Source: Circinella umbellata
Lineage: Eukaryota > Mucoromycota > Mucoromycetes > Mucorales > Lichtheimiaceae
Direction of reading: 5' to 3'
Length of the DNA stretch: 64,000 nt
NCBI GenBank assembly: GCA_025093555.1
Contig: JAIWNF010000017.1
Coordinates: 434,001 to 498,000, forward strand
Position numbers and translations under genes: made by a program. The notes under the pieces are model-generated. The model did no database searches and was not told the origin of the DNA. It was given only the letters and a program-made list of their open reading frames with translations. Of this stretch, positions 22,384-34,329 are shown piece after piece (position 1 is the stretch's first letter; every line of letters starts with the position of its first letter).

Positions 22384-25091
22384 GTGTTGCGTAGCGGTAA
22401 TTTCTTTTATCAATGAAACAAAGGAGGGTGGGCAAACAATCAAGGCCCAAAAAATTGTGGATTACTTTAAAAAAGACTTTGTTTCTTCTGGTGCAACTAT
22501 TGATTTGAAATATATGAAAGAATCGTGTGCTCGAGTAATAAAGAAAGCTGCCGACAATTTGGGCTTACCATTGGCAAGTATCAATATTTTCATTTATATT
22601 TTTTTTATATTGCTATCATTATATAAAACACGGACTAATTCCATGCTATCTTTTAGAAAAGAGAAATATCCTGGAAAAAAATTGAGCAAATGATAACGCA
22701 AGACTTGTCTGGATCCAGTAGCTCTACAACATTGGATAAACGAAATTGTTTATTATTGTCACCAGGAACAGTATCGTCATCATCAGCATCTTCACCAGGA
22801 CTCAAAACCAGAATCACCATCACTGATAAAGCTATATTACTAAAACGTTTCGAAAAATTCAAAAACAACAATAAAAAGGATTTCTGGTATTTACAAGCAA
22901 CAATCCAACAAGCGGAAAAAGAAGATGTTGATCTCTTGTCAGTAGAAGAAAAAGTCATGAAGTTTGCTTTGGATTGCGAGTATTAGCAGTAAGTGAGAAA
23001 AACATGTATTGTATATGGTTTGAATTTTACTGACTAATTTCATCATTGTTCAGTCCTTCACAGTCACTAGTATTAGACCTGGGTGATAAGAATTGGGCTT
23101 CCATTTTCACTGAGGAAGAACTGGATGAATTACGTGACGCTGGCCGTGATTTACCACTTGGTGTACCTGAGGAACTCGATGAATGTTTTCAGGGTCTTGG
23201 TGGATTGGTATGTATATATAAGCAAAGAAATAAACAAGCAATGAATATGAGAACAGAATACTCAACGCCACTATTATGCGTTAATAGAAAACTGTGAGTA
23301 TTCGTTAAACCAGTACTCAATATATGTGAGGGTTTGTACTGGTTTAGCGAATTACCGGTTTAACGAATTGAAACGCAGCTGGTACTAGTATGTAGAATAT
23401 ACTGAAAAAATAACTAAGCTGTACGTATAAGATAAAAAAATGATAGCTGATATAATGTATCTATGCCATAATGAGCTAATATTTTGGTGATAAAAATGAT
23501 ATTAGTGTACAGTATTCATCGAATAGTGATAGTTAACCAGAGACAGGATTAATAAAGAATATACAACAAAGTGTGTTAAAAATATGGACCATCGTTAGCG
23601 GTTGAATAAATGAGTAAAAATGAATTGTATCAGCAACATAATTACATACAGTACTCAATGGTATTAAACAAGTACAAAGTTGAAAAAACATACATACGTA
23701 CCCATATAAGAAAGAAGAAAAAGCATCTGTGTGAAGTTGGTGAAAAAGAGACACTGTTATCAACAAGGTATTGAAAAGGTTTCTTTTGACGGCAAGAATG
23801 TTTTGTGTATTTTCAATTTCTATGGAAACAAAGTAGCCAACTGAAAACAAAGGGAAGGGCTGAGATGACGTTAAAGGAAGGCCGTGTCAATAATGTTACC
23901 AATAAAAGACTGATATTATATTATATAAGATAGAATAATACTATTATAAACCCGGTAAATATTCAAGAAAGCTCACCGGATACCGGTTTAGCGAATCACG
24001 GGTATTTTACTAAGTATATAAAAAATATTTAAAAGATACTACCGGTTTAGCGAAATACCGGTTTAACGAGCACCGGTTTAGCGAATACTCACTGTAGTGG
24101 TGACTCTTTTAAATATTCCAGAAAGATTGACATTGATGATCCGAAGAACGAATTGCTGAAGGTTTGGTTTTGCAATGAAGTGGAAAAGATTTCGAGCTTG
24201 TTTTTGAAGACGGGCTCATTCAATATTGGCAAGTTGATGGAATCCGATCAATTATACGTTGGATTTGGATTTTTTTCAAGCATTTTTCGAGGTTCGAATA
24301 TCGTTGCAAAAGGGTAAGTCAATCATTGATATATGGGAAATAGAAAGACAACAAACTTAATCCACTCAAACTGATATTTTTTGCTATATCCGATAGAACT
24401 AAATTATCTAGTAAAGCAAATGTAACTTCTATTAATCAGAGCCGCTTATTATCGTCAGCAGACCCAATCCAAAATAGAAAAATGGGGCGACGTGGTGATA
24501 CCATTTTCAGTTGTGGTGACATTGAACTTGGATGCACTGAAATTGATCCTGGAAAAGATCAAACAAAGGGAATCCGCGACAGTATGCTCAAAATGCCTAT
24601 CGTATTACGTGACATGTTGCTTTCGACGACTTTTGCTCCCAGCTTGCTCCATAAATCGCATGTTATCGGATATGGTATTTTCGGTTAGTTCTATCCATGT
24701 ATTATACATTCTTGCAGGGACCCTATGAATTATATATTTTTACTAATGTATATTTTAATGTATTCATTTAGGCGGTTCTGTATCATTACTGGATGCTGAT
24801 ATCCCTGCGGGATTCGTTACAAGAATAAGAAGAACAGAACCTCTCACATTCCCTAACAACGATGGCGATTTCGTAACAAAACTGGTACCTCTCCTTAACC
24901 TTGCATGCATTGGTAGAACAATGATAGAAACCACTCTTCAATTTATAAATAACACCATACGCCCTATATCTTTGTCGACCGGAAAAAGTCATTGGTGCCT
25001 TCCACCCAACTTCGTTCCATCTAATACCCAATCACAATCACAAAAAAGACAGAGAACTGATGAAGGTTCATTGACTGGATCCGCTGTTTAA
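22384..25091 (+). pseudogene. Decayed copy 2 of the GRRxD / ELGxxE multi-exon family
   Basis: Mirror of copy 1 on the plus strand. Exons: ~22350-22577, 22657-22979, 23054-23207, 24126-24313, 24397-24683, 24772-25091. Splice sites that are broken in copy 1 are intact here (GT donor at 23208, TTTAG acceptor before 24772). Its own lesions are in exon 2: an extra ~32 nt after 22663 that brings an in-frame stop, and a 4-nt deletion relative to copy 1 near 22773 (CAGTATCG against CAGTACGTATCG). The codon equivalent to copy 1's ATG is ATC. The core exon reads MGRRGDTIFSCGDIELGC, TEIDPGKDQTKGIRDSMLK. The last exon continues SVSLLDADIPAGFVTRIR and ends GSAV-like at TAA 25089. A transposon lies in intron 3 and another lies 230 nt past the stop. 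Confidence 0.65.
23294..24094 (+). mobile_element. pogo-like non-autonomous DNA transposon (MITE) in an intron
   Basis: About 800 bp, ends GTGAGTATTCGTTAAACC on the left and the inverse of CAGTGAGTATTCGCTAAACC on the right. The copy-1 arm has the uninterrupted site GAAAACTAGTGGTGAC, so insertion was at TA; the left end has apparently lost the TA-CA bases. GGTTTA(G/A)CGAA motifs recur near both ends (23341, 23357, 23985, 24043, 24060, 24075 and, inverted, about 23300). TA target, CAGT termini and subterminal repeats are typical of pogo/Tc1-mariner elements. No transposase ORF inside. Confidence 0.8.
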
Positions 25092-25323
25092 TTCTCTTCC
25101 AACAACAACAACAAAATACTATAGGCTCACTGCAAAAAGTTACATTGACAAAAAATTACTTCTTCGATCACCATTGTATATCATCAAACGTTTTCTTACA
25201 TACACACAAAATTTTACATAGCATTCCTTTTTACATACACACAAAATTTTATATATATTTCTTTTTTCTACATACAGATACACACAAAATTTTACATAGC
25301 TTCCTTTTTTTTATATACACATA

Positions 25324-26295
25324 TGGTGCATTTCACCTGTAATCGCCAATAATTTTCATTAATCTCTAGAGGCTCCAGCTTCACACTAAATAAATATTTT
25401 GTAAATCCACACTTTAATTATCATTTTTAAGCCTATTTTAAGCAATTATTAAAGTTTAGAAAGTTGTTAAAAAAAAGTTGAAGCTTGCCAAAGTTGGTCG
25501 GTCAAAGCCAAATTTCGACCATTTTGGCTGGGCAAGACATAAAATTGAAAGGTAAAGACTATACATATCAGAGTTCTCAAGCAGAGGTGAAGCAAATCAC
25601 GTGATACCGATAGTCGGTGAAAATCCGAGCATGAGTTCTAACCTCGTATCACAATATTGGAATCTAAGACCATAATCTAAAGGTAAGAAACTATAGAAAC
25701 AAATTTTTAGTCAATTAAAAAATATATAAATTTGCTGCTTTTAATATTAATGAGCAAACAAATAAACTGTATTATATTCTTCATATGTTGGAAATTTATT
25801 ACAGCAGTGCACTGTAGTTATTTTTCCTATTAATTGAAAAAGAATAAAAAAATGAAGAATTCTAAGCACTAAGCATACTATTATCAATTGTAGAATTGAT
25901 TTTGCAAATAATTAAATACTAAAGGCAATGTAATACTAGGTAGAAAAGCTTTTTGATTTTGGTTTTATTCAAAGCACCACCAGCAAGAAAAAAAATCTAC
26001 AATAGGGTCGAGGAGTCAATTCAAAGCTATAATGTAAGGCTGTTGAGCAATCTAATGTATCTGTCTGCTCGAATTTATTAATATATGCTAGTGTTTCATC
26101 AGAACATTATGATACGATAAGCCTACAAAAGAAGAAGTAGAACTTATTAAAAGTATTAGAATAAGACACCTACTCAACTTTATTATAAGTTATGTACCGG
26201 TAATAATTGTAACACAAATTACTAAAAAGGAAGCGATTTTTGAATTTGAAAAATTGAAATTATAAATTATTGGCGATTACAAGTGAAATGCACCA
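25324..26295 (+). mobile_element. 972-bp MITE with 32-bp inverted termini and 8-bp target duplication
   Basis: Terminal inverted repeats 25324-25355 and 26264-26295 start TGGTGCATTTCAC and differ at one of 32 positions. The element is flanked by TACACATA at 25316-25323 and 26296-26303, an 8-bp direct duplication. The left arm of the inverted repeat (about 17260-17285) preserves the related unoccupied sequence TTTTTGTGTGTATGG. No transposase ORF. The 8-bp duplication fits hAT- or P-type elements; the termini do not resemble the commonest hAT ends, so class is uncertain. Confidence 0.85.
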
Positions 26296-26611
26296 TACAC
26301 ATAAAATTTTATATCCATATTTTTAACCCTTATACAACTACCTAAGACTTTTCATTGATCTCAGTATCGCTTATTACAAGCAAAATAAACTTTTACGATA
26401 AGCTTGCATAATCAACACCCGAGCATGAATTATGAGACGACTACTTTATTTTATAGCCAAGAATCCAAACTCTAAACTTTCATGTGTCTAAGTAAATTGA
26501 ATATTGTGGTATCTATTTTATGTTTAATTGATGCGCTGCTTGCGTCCAGAAAATATCTGTATGTATCATGTGGATGGTAAACGTGTCATCCGCATCTAAT
26601 TAATTGAAATT

Positions 26612-28686
26612 AGGCCAATACGGTATCAAACTGTATAGCTTGATTTCATATGATGGCTCAATTTCAAAAGCATGGCTCATTTACATTTCGGATGGGCAAA
26701 CTTGACTTTGAACGCTGTACGTACGCACATTAAACTACAAGAAAGAAAAAGAACAGGCTTCCGTTGCTACTTAAGAAACTTGCTTATTTATTTTATTATA
26801 TGATTAAAAAAAAGGGAAGAGCACAAATAAGTATATTTATGATAATGTGTTACATTAAATCTTTGTAAAAATTGCTTTTTGATATCCGTGGGTCCACTTG
26901 AACTTGTCATCAATATCTCCCTTTCCATTATAAACATTCTGCAAATATTTTTATAATTTTATTTATATTATCCGTCTATCGTACCCTTACTTAATTACTG
27001 TTATTATCGTTTATTATATGTCACATGTCAAAAGAACCCCCTTTTTTAAGAAGCAGAATGGTAGAAAAAAAATATTAGTGAACTGCTGAGTGTTCGAGGG
27101 GGTCCGTGCTTTCTTCTGAGTCGGCTGTGAAACAATAGGAGGAAAAGTTACCAACTTTTAATCACCATGACAAAAAGTATGCATGTACTTCTTTAACCGT
27201 TTTTCTTTAAATCACCTTTCTTTTCAAGTTTTATTATGACATAAATTATACTATACTTCGTAATACTATCACTATAACTGGTGTTAACTAACTTGAAATT
27301 AGTCATGGCGTTATAGATCAAAATATTGAAAATGGTCACAGAAAAAAAAGTTGTAAAACGAGTGTCTCCTGGAGCAACATTTTTTTTTCTTTTCTTCTTC
27401 TTCATAGTGTTTGATCTGTCCTCCTCCTTACACTTTTAACAAATGGAGCTACCGTAGATTCTTAGCAATGTTTTCTTATGTTTTTCTTCTCTTGCTCTAT
27501 AAAATGGGAGCAGAAATCCCGATTTAATAAGAAAATGATATATTTTATTTTTGTTTTCATGGCATTAAATTGATTGCAAAAATTTATTCTGTTGTGTTAA
27601 CATGCATGTGCATATTTTATTTAATTTATTTCAAATCCAATTGAGGAGAAATAAGGGCGTGCAATTGTAGGCACGATAAAATATACGTGTGAGTGAGAGA
27701 GAGATGATTGTTACGAGTGGTATGAAAAATCAGGTAAGTAGTGGAAAGGAGCCGAGAGAGTAATTGCTAGCCTTGTTAGTTGAAGTTTTGTACCTATTGC
27801 TGGTACATAGTCAAGTTTTGATCCCCATGCAGTTAAAACAGTTTCTAAACTCTCTTTTGTTAATCAAGGTGTAGAATTAGGGCACGTACTTTTTTTTGTT
27901 GAAAGATATAGCGTTATATGCATCTTATTATACGACATCAATTTATGACATGTCTTTATTTTAATCAATAAAAAAAAATAACCATTTTACCTTTTCGTCT
28001 ACACATATTGTTAAGTTTCGTTGGTAGCAAGGTTTTTGGAGTAATATTGAAAGAGATGATTAGGGTAAAAGCAAGTAGTATACGTAGCTCCTATACAACA
28101 AGAAAATAAAGGTAGAGAGGAAAGCAATACCTCCTCATGTGGTACTAAAATTATAATTCTAAGTGGGAGGTCGAAGCCACTACCACCGTGATAATAATCG
28201 TAAATAACAAGTTCTTAAAGTAATAGAGCTAATACCAACTCGTTTATTTATTGAATATGATTTAGAGAACAGATACGTACTGATAATAAAATAACTGAAG
28301 TTAAGGGATAGTTATACTAAAACATATTCACTCAATGGTGAAATTTTAATTGATACGAAAACTGTTTCTACGTAAAAGAACAAAGACAATAAACCAATAG
28401 AAAATACAGCAGTGATATGCACCTGTTTTGAATAAATGTATAAAAATAATATATATACGTACGTATATAATAATCGATATCTATTTTTGTGAATAATATA
28501 TTGTAACAATTATGCTCAAATGATGATATGACAATGGGTTTCAACTTTTTTTTAATTGAGTGGATTTGCAATATTAAAATAAATTACAGTACAACAATGG
28601 TGTATAACAAAGATAAAAGAAAAAAATAAGTTTCGTATATGTAGTTGTATACAATAAAAAGAACCAGATGTTCTTTTTTTGGATTA
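26612..28686. other. Long AT-rich intergenic stretch
   Basis: About 2 kb between the right inverted-repeat arm and the aspartic protease stop. Only short ORFs without coding character were seen (for example 27193-27405 and 28312-28571). No repeat ends or RNA gene recognised. Confidence 0.5.
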
Positions 28687-30298
28687 TCATGATGGAATTG
28701 GTGCGAACCCGATTCGCTTTCGTTCTCCAAAATCAAATGTGGTGATAAAATTGGCCATAAACATATTACCAATAACTGGAGTTTCCCAAGCTCCAATTAG
28801 TGCTTGACAAACACTATCATCGTCATCACTCATAAGTTCTACCAAGTTTGAACATGGTACAGATAGCGTAAATGTTGAGGTCGGCGATGATGCTCCATCA
28901 CTAGTCATAGGAAGCTCAAGTATAAGATTCCCCGATGGAATATTTTTGGTACAGTTAGGTATTTTAAAATAGGTTGCACCACCAGCACCTAAAAGATCTC
29001 CATCTACTTGAGCGTTTGGCCAAATTGATAGAATCAAGGATTTGGCCATATCCATTGGTAATAAGGTGATTGTTGTACCAGTATCAAATGCAAAAATTGT
29101 TGGCTTTGAAAGATAATTCTTTTCTGTTACTTTAACTTTTGTAGTTGAGGATGACGAGTTGCTGTTCTTGTCGTTCCCTTGGTACTGATGACCATTATCA
29201 AGTCGAATACTGTTGATAGTTGCACTCCAATGCATATATTTATTGCTGTCATTTTCGCGCACAACATCAGTATAATGTAATTGGTTTTCTTTCATCATTC
29301 CATGTATTCCTCCAAGTACAATTGAACCCTCATTATTATTTTTATTGCTGCTTTTATTGCTATTTTTATCCAAATAAACTGAAAAAATAGGTGATGGTAA
29401 TAAGTGTGCTGCATATAACGATTGAAGAATCGGAGTGTAAGGTGGTGCGTTATCATTATTATTTTGTAATGATGCCATGACTGTCAAGTCAGGAAAGGCA
29501 GCACCAAAAATACCATCCATAATTAGACCGTCATTAGTGTATTGTTCTGCAAGAGATCCAGCTGATTGGTGGACTTGTGCCAGTGTTTGATTTTTTAATT
29601 GTAGTTTTTGTTGTCCATCCTTGAAATTGATTGAGTCGGTAAAATAAGTTCCAGTAGCAGCACCCGATCCATATGATGCATTGAACACCTGAACATTTTT
29701 TGGCACAGTGCCAAACGTTTTAGATTGAGTGGATCGGTATACTTTTTTTGGATGATGGTTCAAGTAATTAGCAAGCAGGAAAAAGAAAACATAACAATTA
29801 GCCAAATAAGGGAAAAATAAAAAATTAAAGAAACCCAAACAAAAACCTCCTGAACAAAGAAGCAAAAAAAAAAATCATGTTTTTTTTGTCATTACCTCTG
29901 CCTGATAAACATCCATTATGTTTACTGCAATCTGGACCAGGAACCCAAGTATCAGAACTACCTGTATCGAACAAAAGCAAAAACTGTTGACCTGGCGTTC
30001 CAATACTTAATTCAATAGCAAGTGCACCAGCAATACCAGAAACATTCAGTTCAACTGTTTTCAATGAACCCGTTGTATTATTATTACTTTGTCTTTCAAG
30101 GTCAAGATGAATAGGAGTCCTTCTAATAAGACGTGCAGGAATCACGATAGGCTCTTTGATTTGTAGAGATGATGATGTTGATGAAGTAGTAATAGAAGTA
30201 GAAGAAGCAGTAATAGTAGGATAAGATAACACTGAACACATAAATAGTAATGTGACAGTTATCAATAAAAAACAGTAACTATGACTTAGTAATAACAT
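28687..30298 (-). CDS. Secreted pepsin-like aspartic protease
   Basis: Two exons, 30298-29896 and 29741-28687, phase 1 junction, 485 aa. A hydrophobic signal peptide occupies roughly residues 8-26. Catalytic motif 1 is LLFDTGSSDTWVPG (near residue 110), the flap tyrosine is in NASYGSG, and catalytic motif 2 is FAFDTGTTITLLP (near 353). Both catalytic aspartates are therefore present. A propeptide-like region precedes the first motif and Asn-rich loops are inserted. Family A1 proteases cleave peptide bonds at acidic pH; fungal members are secreted or vacuolar digestive enzymes. No clear C-terminal GPI signal: the protein ends soon after the FDFGERKRIGFAPI strand, as in secreted enzymes. The Asn/Lys-rich insertion near residue 250 is unusual. 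Start chosen at the ATG preceding the signal peptide. Confidence 0.92.
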
Positions 30299-30559
30299 AA
30301 CGTAGTATATGATATAGATGATGAATGAAAGGAAGAGAAAGACAACTAATGATACAAATTAAGTACGTACGTGCTCTTATTTATATAGTAGTATAGTAAT
30401 GAATGTTCCATCATTGTTTTTTTATTAATCTACACACATTAGAAATTAACATGATTGTTCTTGTATAACAATAACAATAGCAACAATAATAATAATAATA
30501 ATAATAATACTAATAATTAATAGAGATCTAAACAATCTTTTTTTTATAATTGATTTTTT

Positions 30560-31788
30560 TTATCCTCTGGATGATTTAACGTTATACCATTTACGTAGAC
30601 CGATGGCTGTTGTCATGACAACAATAATAGTAGCACCAGTAAGACTAAAAATGTCAGGGTATTCATCAAGAACGAAAATACCAAAGAGGAAGGCAAAGAC
30701 GACATCATTCATTCTCATTAAAGTTCCCGGTCCTGCAGCAACAAGCTGAAGTCTATATATATAATAATAATAAGAGTAAGAATAATGATGAATGTTAGCA
30801 CAGTATTCAATATTTCTTGTAGCTACAGTAAAAGAAACCAGAGAAAGATAGAAAAAGAAGGCTTACCCCTTATTCAATAAACATTGTCCAACAAAGGCAG
30901 TAACACCTGTCATAAAAAGCATGAAATATTCATACCATCCTTGGGGCCAAACAAATTTTTGAAAGAAAAATAGAGCAGGTGCAGCAATAATTGATGATAT
31001 TAATCCAAAATAAACAGTATGAACCAAGAAATGAGCACCTTTGCCAATTTTACGGACAGTAACATAAGCCAAAGCAGCCATCATAGCTCCAATTAATGAG
31101 CAAAATACTGCAAACATACGTCCTGCAGTGGTACTATCTTTTGGTAAATCACCACCACCAAATAAGAATTCTGGTTTTGAAACCAAAGTGGCACCAAGCA
31201 TAGAAAGTGCAGAACAAATTCCTTCAAACCATCCAAAAGGTTCCCCCAAGAAAAGCGCAGCAAGAATAGCGGTAAATGTTGGATTCAAAAAAAATATCAC
31301 TATTTTTGGAAAAATGTGTTTAGTAATCATTTGAACAATTTCATCACTTCATAATTATACTTATTGATTATATCTAACTATATCATATATATAAAACGAA
31401 ATATACCTGTCGCATCTGCTAATGGTAATTGTGTAAGACTATAAAATAACAAGGATAATCCAATGGAACCAAAGGTACCTCGAATTGAAAGCCATTTTCG
31501 TACCCCTGGTCGACCCAATGGATTGATACCAAGCCATAAACTACCAATACATCCAAGTCCTGCTTGAACAACTGATCTTGCCAATACAATTTCAAATGAC
31601 GGGAATGAACGACCACTTAAGCTAACTAACAAGGACATTGTTGAAAATGCTAATGCTGAAAGGATCATTAGAGTAAGACCAAGGGTTTCTGATTTAGCAT
31701 TATGTTCAGCTGAGTGTTGTTGTGGCGGTAACAACGGTGTTCGTTCATCACCACCACTTCTTACGTCTATTACTTCTTCTCGTGGCAT
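30560..31788 (-). CDS. EamA/DMT-superfamily transporter (SLC35G-like)
   Basis: Three exons: 31788-31407, 31299-30867, 30752-30560, phases 1 and 2, 335 aa. The N-terminal ~35 residues are hydrophilic with an acidic dileucine-like TPLLPP. About ten hydrophobic segments follow in two EamA repeats. The first ends FYSLTQLPLADAT, the second starts FFLNPTFTAILAALFLGEPF and ends GIFVLDEYPDIFSLTGATII, with the EamA-typical 'LxxxPxFxAIxAxxFLxE' pattern in both halves. EamA proteins move nucleotide sugars or small metabolites across membranes; this one resembles fungal/animal SLC35G members, whose substrates are mostly undefined. Substrate cannot be told from sequence. ATG 31788 gives a continuous in-frame start. 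Confidence 0.88.
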
Positions 31789-32582
31789 ATTTAAATATAA
31801 TATTAAAAGAAAATATGAAGTATTCTGGAAAAAAAAAAAAAAGAAAACGATTTGGTTAAATGTTTTCGCGCGGCTATAATTCTTCTTCTCCGCATTTTGT
31901 TAATAATCATCGGTTGATCCCGGCCGCAACAAGCATTTTAGGTTTTTATCTACACAAGAAGTATCATTAACCTTCAACCCCTACATCAACCGAAATTTGT
32001 ATTATTATGTTAATTATTTGTATCACAACCAAATGTAAAATATTTTGTTTGTTTACAAACATTTAACCAATTCCAAAACCCGATAGAATAGATAATGAGA
32101 TTGTACTTCACTTTTTTCCCCAGGTTTAGATATATTAATTTATTAGTCAAGGGATTCAAAAACTGACTTGATTTGACGTGCTACCAACTCATTCCATGAG
32201 ACAACTGAGGGAATTAATAATACTGTTGGTCAAACATATTTGATCTAGAAAAAAGTAGTTTACCATGTATTTATACAGTGTCTGCTTTATATCCTATCCT
32301 TCTATTATAATTTTTTGATTTGCATAATACTTCCTTCCAATTTGTTAGATGTAATACTACTACTCTTTGTGGGGACGTTTTTCATTGACATTTATTATTC
32401 ATAATAATAGAAAATATGCTTATTTAGAAATGTATCATACATAAGGATAATACAACAAGAGAAGTGGATATGTTCATTATTAAACAATTCATAGAAAATA
32501 GAATAATGCGATGATGATAAATTGCTGGATAGTAATCATCTATCTTTTTCTTCGTATGTGTATGTGTGTGGGTTATTGTTTC
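31789..32582. other. Intergenic: transporter promoter and WW gene 3' flank
   Basis: About 790 nt on the minus-strand side upstream of the EamA gene. It has a short GC-richer patch near 31870-31930 (CGCGCGGC, CCCGGCCGC) and AT-rich remainder. No ORF supported. I looked for a tRNA in the GC patch and found no T-arm/acceptor pairing. Confidence 0.45.
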
Positions 32583-33928
32583 ACCAGAAACCTATATAAA
32601 AGTGTTATTAAGCGGTATAGATGAGTATTGATAGCCAAAATGATAAAAAGAAAATGAAAAAGCTAAACTGATAAATTACTTACCGCCACCACCGCCACCA
32701 TGATGACCATGTTTGCCACCTATATTGAAATATATGCATTATATTAGTTATTAACAATTAACAATTATCTATCTTCTTTTCTTTTTTGGCTTACCAAGTT
32801 TACCACCGATCAAATTACCAAGTGATCCAAATCCACCAGAAGGTGGTGGTGGGGGACGTGGATGATATCCACCGCCATAACCTCCTCCATGATATCCACC
32901 GTGCTGTCCTCCATGATGTCCTCCGTGTTGTCCTCCTCCATGACTATTATTACCATGATTTCCAAGCATTTTACCGGCAGCAAATCTATATGTATATTAT
33001 AAATTAGTCTAAGCTGGGTTTTCTTTGTTAAAAAACAATATGCACTTACCCGATTAATGAGCCAGCCAAAGCTCCACCCGCTGGACTCGAAAGGAATCCA
33101 CCTCCGTGGCCGCTTCCACCTTGAAAAATAACGAAAAAATCATTTAAATCAGTTTGTATGAAGTATTGAAAATTATTCTACATACATTCTAATTATCATT
33201 AATAATATTTACCATGATGACTGTTACCTATAAGATTTGATAATAGTCCACGTTCATCAGCTCCACCTTCTCCTGCTGCGGTAGCTGGCTGACCAGGCAT
33301 TGAAGATGATGATGATGTAGGATAGCTGGAATTTCCACTACCGCTACCATTGTAACCATGTGCTTCACCGCCTGAAGTTGATGTTGGAGTCTCATAAGAT
33401 TGTGGTTGTGATGTAGGTTGTCCTCCATAAGATTGATATTGTGGAGGTTGTGCCGGGTAAGATTGTGCTGGTGGAGGTTGTGCCCCATAGGGTTGTACTG
33501 GTGAAGGCTGTGCCCCATAGGGCTGTGCTGGTGCAGATTGTTCTCCATAAGACTGATGTGGTGCAGATTGTCCAGGATAACTTGATGTAGTATAGTCATT
33601 ACTTCCTGGCATTGGCATGCCGGCACCGCCCGAAGGCATTCCAATTTGCGATTGTGGTTGTTGTGGTTGACAAGGCATACTACCAGGCGAAGGCATGCCA
33701 CCACCACCATTTGTTGGTGGTTCCCATTGAGTTTGACCAGTCATTCGATTTACGTAATAATAGTGTTGAGAATTAGGATCCCATACTGCGTCCCTATCAA
33801 TTTATTTTCGTTCTTCTTCTGTTAATAATGTAACGTTTTACGTTCTCAAATAATACAATGCAATATTAATAATAAACATACCAGCCTTCAGGGACAGATG
33901 GAGGTGGGTAAGGTGCTTGTGGGTTCAT
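32583..33928 (-). CDS. WW-domain protein with Pro/Gln and Gly/His-rich tails
   Basis: Six exons: 33928-33882, 33793-33213, 33119-33050, 32985-32795, 32719-32684, 32593-32583; all GT-AG with compatible phases, 311 aa. Residues ~12-43 form a WW domain split by intron 1 (VPEGWDAVWDP, HYYYVNRMTGQTQWEPP), with both tryptophans and the YYV core. A long tail of QPYGAQP-type repeats follows, then GGGFLSSPAGGALAGSLIGF, a Gly-zipper-like segment, and HGGHHGGQHGG repeats with KLG/GGKHGHH at the end. The last exon is 11 nt. WW domains bind proline-rich peptides; Gly-zipper/glycine-rich tails like this occur in fungal proteins linked to membranes or stress granules. No orthologue named. If exons 5 and 6 are skipped, read-through of the exon 4 donor would end KPKKKRR instead. 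Confidence 0.8.
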
Positions 33929-34329
33929 TTTGTAATGGTTATAAAATAAAAAGAGAGGAAATAAAAAGACTTGGCGTACTTGACACTGCAACTTAATTCA
34001 ATTTAAAAAGGCGTGAAATTTAAAATTGACTAAACAATAAAGAGGTGATTAACGTTTATGGGTCAAGTGTTTCACAAACCCGAGTGGCTAAAACCCTCTA
34101 CAGTTGTGGCTCGTCCTCTCCCTTTGTAACACCAGATCAAGAAAAAAAAAGAGAGAACAAATCATCAACAGTGTTTCCTTATTTTTACTCAGCAAACTGT
34201 GTTCTGAATAGAAGTATTGACTTCTTGTCTTGGCATTTACTTTGATACTTGCGAATAATTGAATAAAAAGGAGTAAACTTTTACTTATTTATTTATTTAT
34301 AAAATAAAACAGAAAAAACAAGTCATTAT
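33929..34329. other. Intergenic: WW gene promoter and Lam1 3' flank
   Basis: About 400 nt between two minus-strand genes. A short plus-strand ORF (34045-34245) has no coding character. Presumed promoter and 3' UTR. Confidence 0.4.

Larger units (their letters stand above)
22350..26611 (+). repeat. Right arm of the long inverted repeat, with two nested insertions
   Basis: Inverted match to 16955-19225. The arm is about 2 kb longer than its partner because of two insertions, 23294-24094 and 25324-26295. Outside these, the two arms align through exons, introns and 3' flank. Confidence 0.8.

Noticed and set aside
27193..28571. Small ORFs between the inverted repeat and the aspartic protease
   Set aside because: Lys/Ile/Tyr-rich AT-driven reading frames without domains or splice signals.
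31870..31945. GC-rich patch considered as a tRNA
   Set aside because: No pairing for acceptor, anticodon and T arms could be found, and no intact GTTCRA box.
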